The position numbers were made by a program, and so were the translations under genes. This document shows, one piece after another, positions 24,901 through 35,894 of a DNA stretch of 64,000 nt. The notes beneath the pieces are model-generated. The model ran no database searches, had not been told where the DNA came from, and saw only the letters and a program-made list of their open reading frames with translations. The stretch is from Anseranas semipalmata (taxonomy: Eukaryota; Chordata; Aves; Anseriformes; Anseranatidae). Position 1 is the stretch's first letter; each line of letters begins with the position of its first letter. The DNA lies in the NCBI GenBank assembly GCA_013399115.1, contig VXAA01001243.1:62255-126254 (forward strand), read 5' to 3'.

Positions 24901-26874
24901 ATCACTTTTATCAAATAAAATAAAAGTCAGTTTTCATTTACATTAATGAAATATGAGAAAGAAAAAAAAAACACCAAGAACAAAACAAAAACTATTCATT
25001 TCAATATTGTCTGCCAGGGTAGTATTAAATTCATCTAACTTTATCATTTAAAAGTTAGATATCATTTTCTTCCAATGGAGAAAAAAAATGATACAGCCAG
25101 AGTCATTCTTTCTGTTTGCAGGTAGGTGGTACCTCTGAAGGTTCCTCCACTGACTAGGATTCTAAACAACCAACTTAAATTTGGACATGTAGCACAAACT
25201 AATGAATTCAGGTGAGCTGAGTTTCATTTTCTATATCTGCTTTATATCTGAAGGCGCTTCTGCATCTTCGGTTACACCAGGTTTAGACAGAAAGTATTTT
25301 ATTCTCCCTACAGACACTCGTTGCAGTCAATACTGGTAGTTACAGGTACCAGAAAGCATTGTAAAAGGGAGAAAATGAAATACATTTTCAGCTTTTTAAC
25401 CTGCAGCAAGAAATATTTGGATAAAGTGAATTTTCATGGATGCTACAGAAGTTCTTAAAATAAAGTGTAAGAAGTATCAGAAAATGAGGTATTTACAGCT
25501 GGAGGAATGATCAAAGGAGCAGTTAGGCATTCATGCCTCCATTCATCAAAGCCCCATTTCACTCTTAGTGATGTGAGGAATCCCAATGCAAACCCAGATC
25601 ACGAAGGTCTGGAAATCAACAACTGTTTCAAAACAGGTAAACAATATTCAATAAAGAAAGACTAACAGGTTTCCAAAGCTTGCAGTGAAGTAGCTCAAAT
25701 TTGAAGATGATTCTTTGCAACTCTTCTACACAGATTTGTGTCTGACTTCAAGATTGAAAGACTCTTGATGGCTCATGCCCTTACAATAGCTACACAAATC
25801 TCAGCAGTTTTTGTTGATTCACTGGAGAGCACAAGCACAGAACATAAATCTCATCTTCAGAAGAGACACCAATGGGCCAACAGAAAAAAAATTTGAACTG
25901 ACTGAAAAAATGCAAGAAAATTGTCACTGATATTTTTTCAGCAAAATGAAGAATGCTGATGAGAAATATTACCCAAATGTCATGCCTGCTTAAAGCTTTG
26001 GACTAAGTTAAGACGGAATTGGCAATGCAATATTCTCTTCTCATTACAAATGCTGGATTTTCAATTTGTAGTGATGGATTGATTCATAATTTTCGTAATA
26101 TTTTGTCATTCCTAATGAAAGCCTGTTTTTTCCTGCTTATGTTTAAAAACTGTCTATTTTTGAAGACACTTCTCTATTTTTTTTGTCATCTCTAACACTA
26201 AAGGATTGCTTTTCTGCTAAGATGGAAAGTAATTGCCTCCCCCCTTTCTAAAGAAAAGCCTCCCCCTGATTTTCTGTGTCCCAAATGTTTACAGTGAAAT
26301 GATTTGTTTTAGATATAGTTTCAAGGCTATTGTTAGTTAACAGAGAAGTAGGTAAATAAGTACATATTCTTACAGAAAACTGAAAATCTCTACTGTATTA
26401 AAAAGTGTCCCTAATCATGGTTTGCCACAAAGATGAGCTGTTCTTAAGTTTCCCCATTCCTACTTCCTCCGTTATGATTTTGCAATAACAATACCATAGT
26501 TCAGCATACTTGGATGTAACAGTACGTTAGACAAGTACACTTTGAACAAGAACAAAATACTAGGTGCAGAGCCTGCCATCTGAAACACAAGTGGTTTTGA
26601 ACCCTTCAGCTTTTCTTGTGTAGAAAAAATAGATAAGAATTTCTATAATGCCCTTTCTTTAAGGGTTTAACAAGTAGGATGTGATCCTTCTGCAAGCGCT
26701 TACCTAAGCCTTTTGCTCCCATGGAGCAGAGCAGAAAACCGGGAATTTGGAAGATGTGTGGAAAATCAGAATTTCCCTGGGATGTTTGCTGTTGTCCAGA
26801 AGGGTAACACATTGCAGTTGCCCTTCAAACTCTCAATGGAAGAATCTTTTGACAAAGATCAGCTTCATAACACC

Positions 26875-26895
26875 TTTTTTTTTTTTTTTTTTTGG
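26875..26895. repeat. poly-T run (21)
   Basis: Twenty-one consecutive T with no recognisable retroposed sequence attached. Confidence 0.95.
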
Positions 26896-28361
26896 ATACA
26901 GAGATTAACCTAACAGAGAAAAATCTGGTTTTATACTGTGTAATTTCTCAACAAGCAAGCAGTAAGGATGGTCAAAGCATGTCACAGCTGTGAACAGCCT
27001 GCCTGACCTTACATTTATAGGTGCCACTACGAATTCAGAAACTGAAGAAGGGGACAGAAAAGCTGCATGGACTCTGGGTAACAGAAAAAGAAAACTCTTT
27101 TTGAGGGTCACTGCTCCTCGGGGATTTCTCTCATGCCATTTTTACATATCTGTTTGAATGCCCTCATTGCAAACTATTTTCTAGCACCAGTCTGAAACGC
27201 AGTAATCTAGGAAACATCAGCAGGAGTAACAGGAGCTTTATACAAAGCTTGAGGAGGATGAATTATCAAACACAAATGTAAGGCAATAAGGCTTGAGCTC
27301 TTTCAGAAAACAGTACCTCATATGAACAGTTAGAAATTCAGAAACTGCTTAGATTGTCTGAAAAACACTGGGGACTCCAGGAAGCAAGCTGCCTTTCTGA
27401 ATAAAAGATCTAGTCATTAAGGGAAAATAGCTGCCTTTAGCAGACAAACTCTTTACAGTAAAAGGATACTACTTGTAGGCATCATTCTGTGCATCCATTC
27501 TCTTTGGAACTGAATTATATCAGGAATGGTAAATTTGGTGGTCACGATATAACACAGATTAATGTCATTAGTGCAAGTCTGTACATTTGAGTGAATTTGC
27601 ACATGTTCTTGCAACATGTGTTCTTGTGTATGCAATTTCCAGATAGAATGTCAAATGCTTTATTGCCTACATTACCGAAGAAGCAATAAAGACATTTGTT
27701 TTGAAAATAGTCTGTAGAGTTAAATAGAAAAGCAAATCATACCGAAGAAGCACAGGCAGAACTTCCCTTGGGAGAAAGGGGAGAACATGGCATGCTGGAA
27801 AGGGTATGCAGTTGTTCATCTTTGTCATTAACATTTTCATGTAGTTCTTTATAAAGGCTGTTGCTGGGCACCATAGAGGATGAAAACACCACATGCCTTC
27901 TTTTCTAGTCATTTGGGTTTTCCTGCAGCTTGAGATTTCATAAAATCTAGCTGCAGAGTTTAAAAAGTTCTTGTGGTATATTGATGTGCTCATTTCAGGG
28001 AAGAGCCACAAGAAGATTGGCTTCAAAGCTCTGGCCAGTGCAGGGCCATCTCACACAAAGAAGAGTTCACATCTTATCACACCCCAAATTAGTTCTTTCT
28101 GTGTAAGGCATGCAATGTTGAATAGTAGTGAAACTAAGTAAACTAGGTCAGGAGAATTTCAGAAGCCCATGCAAAAGCAGAATCTACCCTGTATTAAAAA
28201 CAAAACAGTGTTTTCTCTCTAGAAGTTTAATGAGAAGAAATTAACAAAGAGATTATTCAAGTTCAGGTACATCTTAAACGAGCTTGTGAAAATGTAAATC
28301 AAAAGCATTCAACCTTTTTATTCTTCCACAGCTTCTATCTGCTGTAATAAACAAATCTGTG

Positions 28362-28380
28362 TTTTTTTTTTTTTTTTTTT
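28362..28380. repeat. poly-T run (19)
   Basis: Nineteen T followed by CCCCA; no retroposed body is recognisable on either side. Confidence 0.95.
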
Positions 28381-29779
28381 CCCCACATTTGCAATGATTA
28401 ATATTTTAGTTTAGTTTCTTGCAGTCCTGGTGGAAATTATCGGAGAGTAGAGTAGAGAAGAAAGGAGAGGAATATAAAGGATATACTTAATTTCACTGTT
28501 TTAGTGCTCTGAAATTTTTGAAAGTCAAGTCCCATCAAGGTTTCTTCAGCAACTGAACCCCACTTACAGTGTCTGAGTACCTGCTGCTTAGCATATAAAA
28601 CAAACAGTCACTACACTAGTGAAGTTACTGATGTTACTATTAAAAAATACTTCAGCTACTCATGAGAAACTTATAAAACAGATTTAAGGTTGAGGTTTAC
28701 AAACAGAAATCAGAGGAGAGAGGCCAGTCACGCTCAGAGGCAAACCAAGGTCAGGAGGTTAACCATGGTTAACTCAGGTGGTGCTCCTGAGAGCAGGCAA
28801 AGGTACACACAAAAGGTCATTCAAAAGAACGAAAGCCACAAATATAGCATGAGAGTCCAGAGCAAGGGGATGAAAAATAGCCTTGAAATAGCCATCAAAC
28901 ACATGCTCAAAAATGAGCTCATTCTACAGCAACCCACTCAGAGGACCACTGATAATTTTGAAAGTAGCTGTTGCTAGAGCAGATCAAATTTAGGCCCCTT
29001 AAATCTAATAGTTGTGTAGGCTGTTGTTTCTGGTAAATCTTCAACTTTTTCACATTCTATTAATACGAAGGTCCAAATTCTAGTCAAGTCTGTCAGTATT
29101 CTCTGACAATACTGCAATAGAAGGGTAAAGGCTTGGGGAATGCTTTAGAGAAGGAAATGGGAAAAAATAATGCCTTGCTTTTAATATTCTTTAATTTTGA
29201 CTCAATTAGTTTATTTCACTTTATTCAATTGTATTTTTAGCTGTAGATTAATTTCATCTGCAGACATCTGTAACAGGTAACTGAGTGCCAAAATTGATTT
29301 CAATGTTTGCACTGAGTGACTTGGAATTCAGTGCTTTTATTTCTGGACTCATGAGTATGAGCTGGAAGGTGCTGGATGGCAGAGCACTTTCAATTTTCCC
29401 ACAAAATGTAAAGCCCTTGATACACTATAGAGCACTTGAAAGTTCAGAATCTGGAAACCATCCAAAACAATCAATGGTGCATTTCAGGGTTTTTATTAGA
29501 GAAAGAGAGATGAGCAGGAGTAGAAAAAAAAAGGATGACGGAGTCTCACGGAGACTGCTGAGGCTTACTAACATGAACCCTGACTCGAATCCAATCGACT
29601 AAGAAAGGCAACACCACAAAAAGGACAGAGCCCATCCTTAAACCATTCTGAGATTACAGGAAAGAAGTAACTTATATAGAAAGTAAAATGATATAATATG
29701 AATGCATGCAAGTGCTTTGACCAGGATTCCAAGTGATGACTTTCATCATAAGAAATTACTGTCTCTTCATACAAGTCAC

Positions 29780-30620
29780 ATCCCCTGGGACCTGCTTCTG
29801 CTGGCCATCAGCTGTTGCTTGCAGATGGGCTGCCCTGGATTAGCAGGCACTGAGAGTGATTGGGGTCTTCTTCCCTTCATCCTGTTGCATTCCTGCACTC
29901 TCTTCAGGTATCTTTCTAAGGGGCACAAAGCTCCAGCTCCACTCTCACCTTCGGATGGCTGCATTCTGCACTCTGTCCGTGGCTCTCTGCAGGGTAGAGG
30001 CTCTCCTGTGTCAGACACTGTCCTCTGTTCCTCCAGCTGTCTCCCAGAGTTCCCTGGTGATGTGCTGGGATCCTGACAACCTACAATCCTGTGGCTGCTG
30101 ACACACCTGAAATGCTTCTCACCCCTCTTCCTTCGTTCAGACAGTCCCCTTCAAGTGTGGTCTAACCCATCACGGGCTTTGTAGTCCAATGCCCAAACTG
30201 CAGCACCTATTGGAGATGGGCAACGCTGGGCATGCGTGCTTCGTTACTTCCTCAGTCAACTGACTTCCTCAGTGAAGCTGCCAATACCTTCCCCTCTTTC
30301 GCCACACCGTGGAGACACACCATGTGCCAGGCAAAGACATCCCTCCAGTCTGTCTCATTGTCTCATGCAAACTTAGAAGCGCTGCCCTTCGCTACAAGAG
30401 CACCTCGGCTGGGGAGCATGGGCCAACTCTGCCTCAGAAGGCAGAGCCACAAACTGAGGGAGGGCAGGAAATGCATGCAGGAGCAAGATGCATCTTGCCC
30501 AGGGAGAGGCAGGGCTGGCATTTGCAGACCTTCTCCACTTCATCCTTCACTCAGGCTTCTGTTCTGGGCAACGTGACAGCCAGAGCAAGAGCTCATCAGC
30601 ACAGGAAGGTTTTCACAGTC
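29780..30620. other. GC-richer block of unknown nature
   Basis: An 840-base block is clearly richer in G and C than its surroundings and has overlapping open frames on both strands (for example 29702-30076, 29856-30101 and 30309-30629 plus; 29776-30018 minus). Open frames on both strands are expected from low stop-codon density, so they do not show coding. The translations contain no domain I recognise and no strong start context or splice-bounded exon stands out. CpG is sparse apart from a short patch near 30170-30310. It could be an unrecognised old repeat, a non-coding RNA exon or a local compositional island. Confidence 0.4.
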
Positions 30621-33600
30621 TGGGTCTGAAAAAGGTGGGGATATTCTCTCCTTTGAAGGAATCCTTTCCCTTTAACATCTGCCTAACAGAGGATAAGGAG
30701 ACAATACTTCCCATCTTTGATTAAGATAAGCCCAGATGTTGGTTTCAACTGAAAAACCCTGCCTGATGCTTCAGAAGAAGGCTTAAAAACTAACAATCAT
30801 AAAATTGCATCATCTGTTCAGGTATCCCCTGATTCCATAGGTGGCCAAAATCTCACGTGTCAGAGAAAGAAGAGAGGGGGTAGGGAGGAACAATTTATCT
30901 GGCCAGATGTGAATTAAAATGAGGAGAGAAAAAATATACAAAAATACAAACAAAACTCTCTTCCTGACTTTTTTTTTTTTCAGAAAAAAAATCCACCAGA
31001 GGGTGGGATTTCTTTGCCTGTATGTTACCAGTAAAGAATGCCTTGGATCCTTAGCAAAGATCTTCATTCTCTGCTTCACTGTGAGATAGGGATTGAAGAA
31101 TGTTATTTATTCTTCCCCCTTCTCTTTCTCTGAATCTCATTCTCTCTGTGAATGGACTGTGAGTACTTCTTGCACTGCTAGGGCCTGTGAAAAGAAATTC
31201 TATTATGCAAGTTAAATCAATTACCTCTAGCTAAATGAGTCTCCCTGTTAATGTCAGAGAGTCTTCTTCTCTTATGTCAGTCACATGTCTGGAAGAAGGG
31301 GGGGCTGGTTGAGAAGGGAGCACTGCAAACATTCACAAAAGATCTTATCATCGCCATTGTGATATTCACGCAAACCACCCAGTGCCTAGACTTCTCACTG
31401 AATTTCCTTTAAGTTCTCTGTTTGGGCCTGTTTTCCCATAATGCTGCCACCCACATTTTCCTTAGAATTTATGATATATTCGGTGGGAAAATATTCAATT
31501 CCATTTCAGCCTGGCCTCACAAAAGATTCAATACATGCCTGAAACACTGCTTCTCAGGTGGAGAAATGAGACTGTAAGGAGGCAACACAAGAACAACACA
31601 TATTAGGGCAGGAACTAATGTTAGGTGATGTTTCCAAATAGGAAAAATAAGGGGTTATTAAGAGAGAGAGAGAGAGGGAGGGAGGGAGGGAGGGAGGGAG
31701 AGGGAGAGAGAGAGAGAGGTATGAACACTCACAGACTTGTGCCATAAAATCAGAACTGTTGTGATGGGAGTGCAGAGATCAACATCACACCCTAATCCTT
31801 GACACAGCTGTATTTTGCAGTTTTTCAGATCACTGTTTCACATTTGTTGCTCCTTCACCATGTGAAGGATTAATGAAACACTGTCTACTACAAGCCTGGA
31901 AACTCCCCGAAACCTTTTCCTTCTTTCCACTGGTTAAAACAGAAAGGCAGAGCTGTAGTAAGCCTGAGAGTGAAGACTCATCCAAACTGTCTCCCACACT
32001 CAGAGCACTTCCATCAACATCCTTCAACTTGCCCCAGGAGAAGCGGGATGGACTGGTGCTTTTATTGAAGGACTCTTTTACTGGCATAGCTATTACAATG
32101 GACCACAGACCAGCACTGCAGAGCTATGAAGAAAGTGGCTTTAAGAAAAAGACTCAATGGAAATCCAAAATACTCGGTTGATGCCTCTTCCATTGTGTTG
32201 GGGGCAATGATATATTCTATGTGAAAAATGTTTTATGATAGGTATCAGTACTCTGACTGTTTCCCATTTGCTCCTCATGCATGGACGCACGAACACACAC
32301 ACACACTTCCTCCGCTCTGCTCCTGGCCACTCCAGTTGCTTATTTTAAGTGGTTTCACAGGTCATAGCATATGCTTGCTTCATGCACCCACAGAGCTCTA
32401 AAATTAATAAAGTTTCCTTCAAAATCTCCTGTTTCTTATCAGGACTTAACTTGTTTTTCTTGGAAAGTGTTACCTATGGCATTATCTGTGGTGAGTTTTT
32501 GATTGTTGTGGTGGTTGTTGTTGTTTTTTCACTTTTCAGTCTGTATAAGCTGATACTGAACTAAACATGCTCCTTATCCTATATAATTGCGGAAGCAAAA
32601 TGCCTTAGCAAGTTTTCAAAGCATTTTCTTCACTGTATTTTTTCTCCTCCTTGCATTCACTTTAATTTAATATATTTTTCCTTTTTGTTTCCTCTTTTTC
32701 AATTTTCTTCTGCCCTTCTCATAATCTTCTTTCTAATTATTTCTAAAATGTCATCAGTCGCCTTCTGAAATTAATTGGTCTCCCACTGTTTCACCACTTT
32801 CCTGTTCTACATTTACAGGAGTTATTTCTACTTTCTCACTGTTACTTGCTCCTGTGGGATGAGCAGCTTATTCGTCATGACACTTTCCCTTCAAGGCTTG
32901 GGGCTCTTTGGCTCAATTTGTGTTATGACACTGCAGAGCTCACACTTTCTGAAGAGCGGTGCATGCTGAATGTGCCTCCTGTTGCTTACAAAGCATAACA
33001 ACAGTGCCAGGATCCCAGGATTCACAAGACCAGAGAACCTCTCTCTCAATAATCAGGAGTGAGACTTTTTCTAAAAGGCTCAGAATCTGTACAGGTTTAT
33101 TCTAATTTAAATGTAAATGTTTATCTATGAAGACCTCTTAAGAAAATCTGGTAACTTATTTTTCCAAATATACAGGGGTTGAATTCTTCAGGAATCTCTG
33201 ACAATTAACACCATCAAAATAGTCTAATTGTAAAAGCAAACCACATGTTATGCACTCCTCAAAATTAGAGGAAGAATAATCAGCATACTATGTCTTTAGA
33301 GATGTAACATAGGTGAGGCAGAAAGGTAATGACCAAGCAGTAGCACTCTAAAATGCATCACAAGTGATTATTTTCCCTAAAACTGCCTTATTACTGCTTT
33401 TACCTACATGTTTATTTTCTAAGTATAGTCCACCTCCATACTCATTTTTGGGGTACTTGTTTTTGTATGAACGCAACAGACTGAAACTGCTGTATGGAAT
33501 TTCCAGGTGTTGCTGAGAAGTCTGAAAACACTGAAAAATCTGTTTCAGTGGGTTTATCTGTCTGTACATCATATGCCCAAGCATATGTAAGACTAAGCTC

Positions 33601-34848
33601 TGAACATTTTCTAGTTTAGGCTGCATTAAAACTGCAAGACTGTACAGAGAATTCCCAGGTGTAAGTTCACCTGCATGCACCTCACAAGAAGGAGTGGGCA
33701 CGCCGCTCTCCGGTCAGAGGCCATAGCACTGCAAGTGCTGGCCAAAAGGGGTCTGCAAAGCACGCACTAACCCTGTCCCCTGTCAAGGAGACCATGAGTG
33801 CTCCTTCTCTGCTGGTGAGGGTTGGAATGGGTCTTCCTAGGACCACAGCATCCCATGGTGTGGTGTGTGTGCAGGTGGACACTTCCCAGCTTGGCACATC
33901 AACAGACGACTCCAAATGGATCTCTGTTGTAAATAGGTATACACTGCTTTGTAATTTGAATATATACACTGAACATCAGGTTTCTGTAGGAATTGGACTG
34001 ACCCTATTACTGTTACATGAATTGCGCTAAGTAAACATTGTTTCTTGATATTGTACAGAATGTTAAATATAGCCATAATTACTGGTTGCAAAATCTAGTT
34101 TTATGCTTGAATTAAGCTACTGCAAAATATCTTTTTTTTTTTCCCCATTTGCAAGGCAGAATCATATTATTTGCCCAATTTATACACCAGCATCTGTTAT
34201 ATACTGTTACGTGAGTTTCTGGCAATGATGTCAGAAAGGTAACTTATAACAGTTTGTTACCAGATAAAAGCCATTTTATTTTCAATAACATCTTTCACAT
34301 TTTTCAACATCCTCCTACAGTAAGAGTCTCATTTAAAATTATCGATCATTCTGCCCAAAGAAAATTCCAGGATGGATTTGTGCGTTACTGCTATTGGTTT
34401 TCCTGAATGGCCTGATACATGATCATCTGAGGTCACATTTTTGGAGAAGTCTTCTTCAGAGATCTCTATCTAATAAATCAATACAATGCTCTTTGCCTCG
34501 AAATTGCAAATCTTTGCAAACATAGAACTTCACCTGCTTAAAACCAAACAATCAAATTTAGTGAAGAATTGATAATTTTGTGCCCTGGAGAAGTTAAAAC
34601 AATTACTAAGACTAACATTTCCTTTTCTCTCTTCACTAATAAATGGGGAACTAGAATAATGCTCAAGCAGTTGTATATAGGACAGAACAATGTATGTATG
34701 TGTACAGATATACATGCTTACCTGGTTTCTTTTGTTAATATTTTGTTACAATCTATCCAGCATATGTATGTTGTACAGAGAGAGTATATTTAACAATTAT
34801 TTTTACTAAATATTCCCTTGAATTAGTCATTTATTTATATTTATTTAG
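30621..34848. other. non-coding stretch with simple repeats
   Basis: AT-rich with a GA/GGGA repeat at 31661-31719 and a short (CA)n near 32300. A 102-codon frame at 31873-32181 and a GC-richer patch at 33690-33920 (open on both strands) show no similarity I recognise. No repeat family is assigned. Confidence 0.45.
31661..31719. repeat. (GA)n-(GGGA)n-(GA)n compound repeat
   Basis: A 59-base homopurine run: GA units, about six GGGA units, then GA units again. The nearly mirror-symmetric layout is the kind that can form triplex (H-) DNA. Confidence 0.95.
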
Positions 34849-34914
34849 ATACTGAACCAAAAAGTAGAATTACTGGAAGTGCTCCATCAATTAAGTCAAA
34901 AACTGGATGCCCTT
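34849..34914 (+). CDS. candidate internal exon, coiled-coil-like, gene unknown
   Basis: A 66-base segment is bounded by TTTATTTAG on the left and GTAAGT on the right, both fitting acceptor and donor consensus. It is exactly 22 codons in phase 0, with no stop. The translation begins ILNQKVELLEVL and ends LSQKLDAL. Leucines and other hydrophobics fall at roughly heptad spacing, so it would form an amphipathic helix or short coiled coil. The base before the donor is T rather than the usual G, and the upstream tract is T-rich but broken by A. I could not match it to a named protein. A 66-base open segment with fitting splice signals can occur by chance in this much sequence, so it is only a candidate. 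No partner exon was found nearby. Confidence 0.3.
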
Positions 34915-35542
34915 GTAAGTTTGCTGACTTAGATACCGAGATAAGAATGCAAATTTTGCATGACTGCTTACCAGTCAAATTGTAGAGAATCTCTCTTCAC
35001 TGTCTAACATTTTTAAAAAATGCTATTTATGGCTGGGCTATGGAAGTTGCAAATTATAGATAATATACTACTAAAGACCATAAGGGTTAATCATGGAACA
35101 GGGAAGTGGTGGGTCTGAGTTTTAATCAGAAAAATATTTTAGCCTGCAGTGCAACTCAATGAAATGGAAAATCACTTGCTGACAAAAAGGTCAACACATT
35201 CAAACCACCCACACTTATGCAGTAGAAAGCTCCAGGTCCATAATATTGGGAGACATTGACTCTGTCTTCAAGGATGCTAACCAAATTTATAGAATTAATG
35301 GAAAATTTAAAGTATCAGAGAACCAAAGCCTGTAAAGCGAAAGAACTGAAAGGACATGAAAAAAAGATTTCTTCAGGTTAATCCTCAAGAACAAAAGAAT
35401 GCTCCTAGACAAAATCCTTTGCAACTTATATAAACATAAGAGGGGTTATTACAAATCAGTTCCAAGATTTCAGACAGGGTATATCTACTGAAGAGAAATC
35501 CTCAACCACTCAAGAAGGCAAAAAAAAAAAAGAGGAATTTCT

Positions 35543-35894
35543 GAAAAGAAAAGAAAAGAAGAGAAGAGAGAAGAGAAGAGAGAAGAGAAGAGAGAAGAGA
35601 AGAGAGAAGAGAAGAGAGAAGAGAAGAGAGAAGAGAAGAGAGAAGAGAAGAGAGAAGAGAAGAGAGAAGAGAAGAGAGAAGAGAAGAGAGAAGAGAAGAG
35701 AGAAGAGAAGAGAGAAGAGAAGAGAAGAGAAGAGAAGAGAAGAGAAGAGAAGAGAAGAGAAGAGAAGAGAAGAGAAGAGAAAAGAGAAGAGAAAAGAGAA
35801 GAGAAGAGAAAAGAGAAGAGAAAAGAGAAGAGAAGAGAAGAGAAGAGAAGAGAAGAGAAGAGAAGAGAAGAGAAGAGAAGAGAAGAGAAGAGGG
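35543..35894 (+). repeat. 352-base uninterrupted polypurine satellite-like tract
   Basis: Every base from 35543 to 35894 on the plus strand is A or G. After a short GAAAA-rich lead, the tract is a perfect 12-bp repeat (GAGAAGAGAGAA) from about 35560 to 35717; three successive 60-base lines begin the same way because 60 is five units. It then changes to a 5-bp repeat (GAGAA). Scattered GAAAAGAGAA variants follow at about 35778-35830, and then GAGAA units run to the end. The minus-strand 157-codon Ser/Leu/Phe frame over it (35502-35975) is a translation artefact. Such long homopurine DNA is prone to triplex formation, polymerase stalling and length variation. Confidence 0.98.

Larger units (their letters stand above)
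13784..29779. other. long non-coding AT-rich stretch
   Basis: About 16 kb with no recognisable gene or interspersed repeat. It holds a (CG)2(CA)11 run, a G13 run, and homopolymers at 20857-20874 (A), 26875-26895 (T) and 28362-28380 (T). A somewhat GC-richer patch at about 16200-16560 has several CpGs but no convincing frame or promoter element. The longest frames (for example 19901-20245, 114 codons, lysine-rich) show no similarity I recognise and are probably chance. Conserved non-coding elements may be present but cannot be seen from one genome. Confidence 0.5.

Noticed and set aside
29090..29115. CAGTATT...AATACTG hairpin
   Set aside because: A seven-base stem is far too short for a microRNA precursor and expected by chance.
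31873..32181. 102-codon plus-strand frame
   Set aside because: No similarity recognised, no strong start or splice signals, ordinary local composition.
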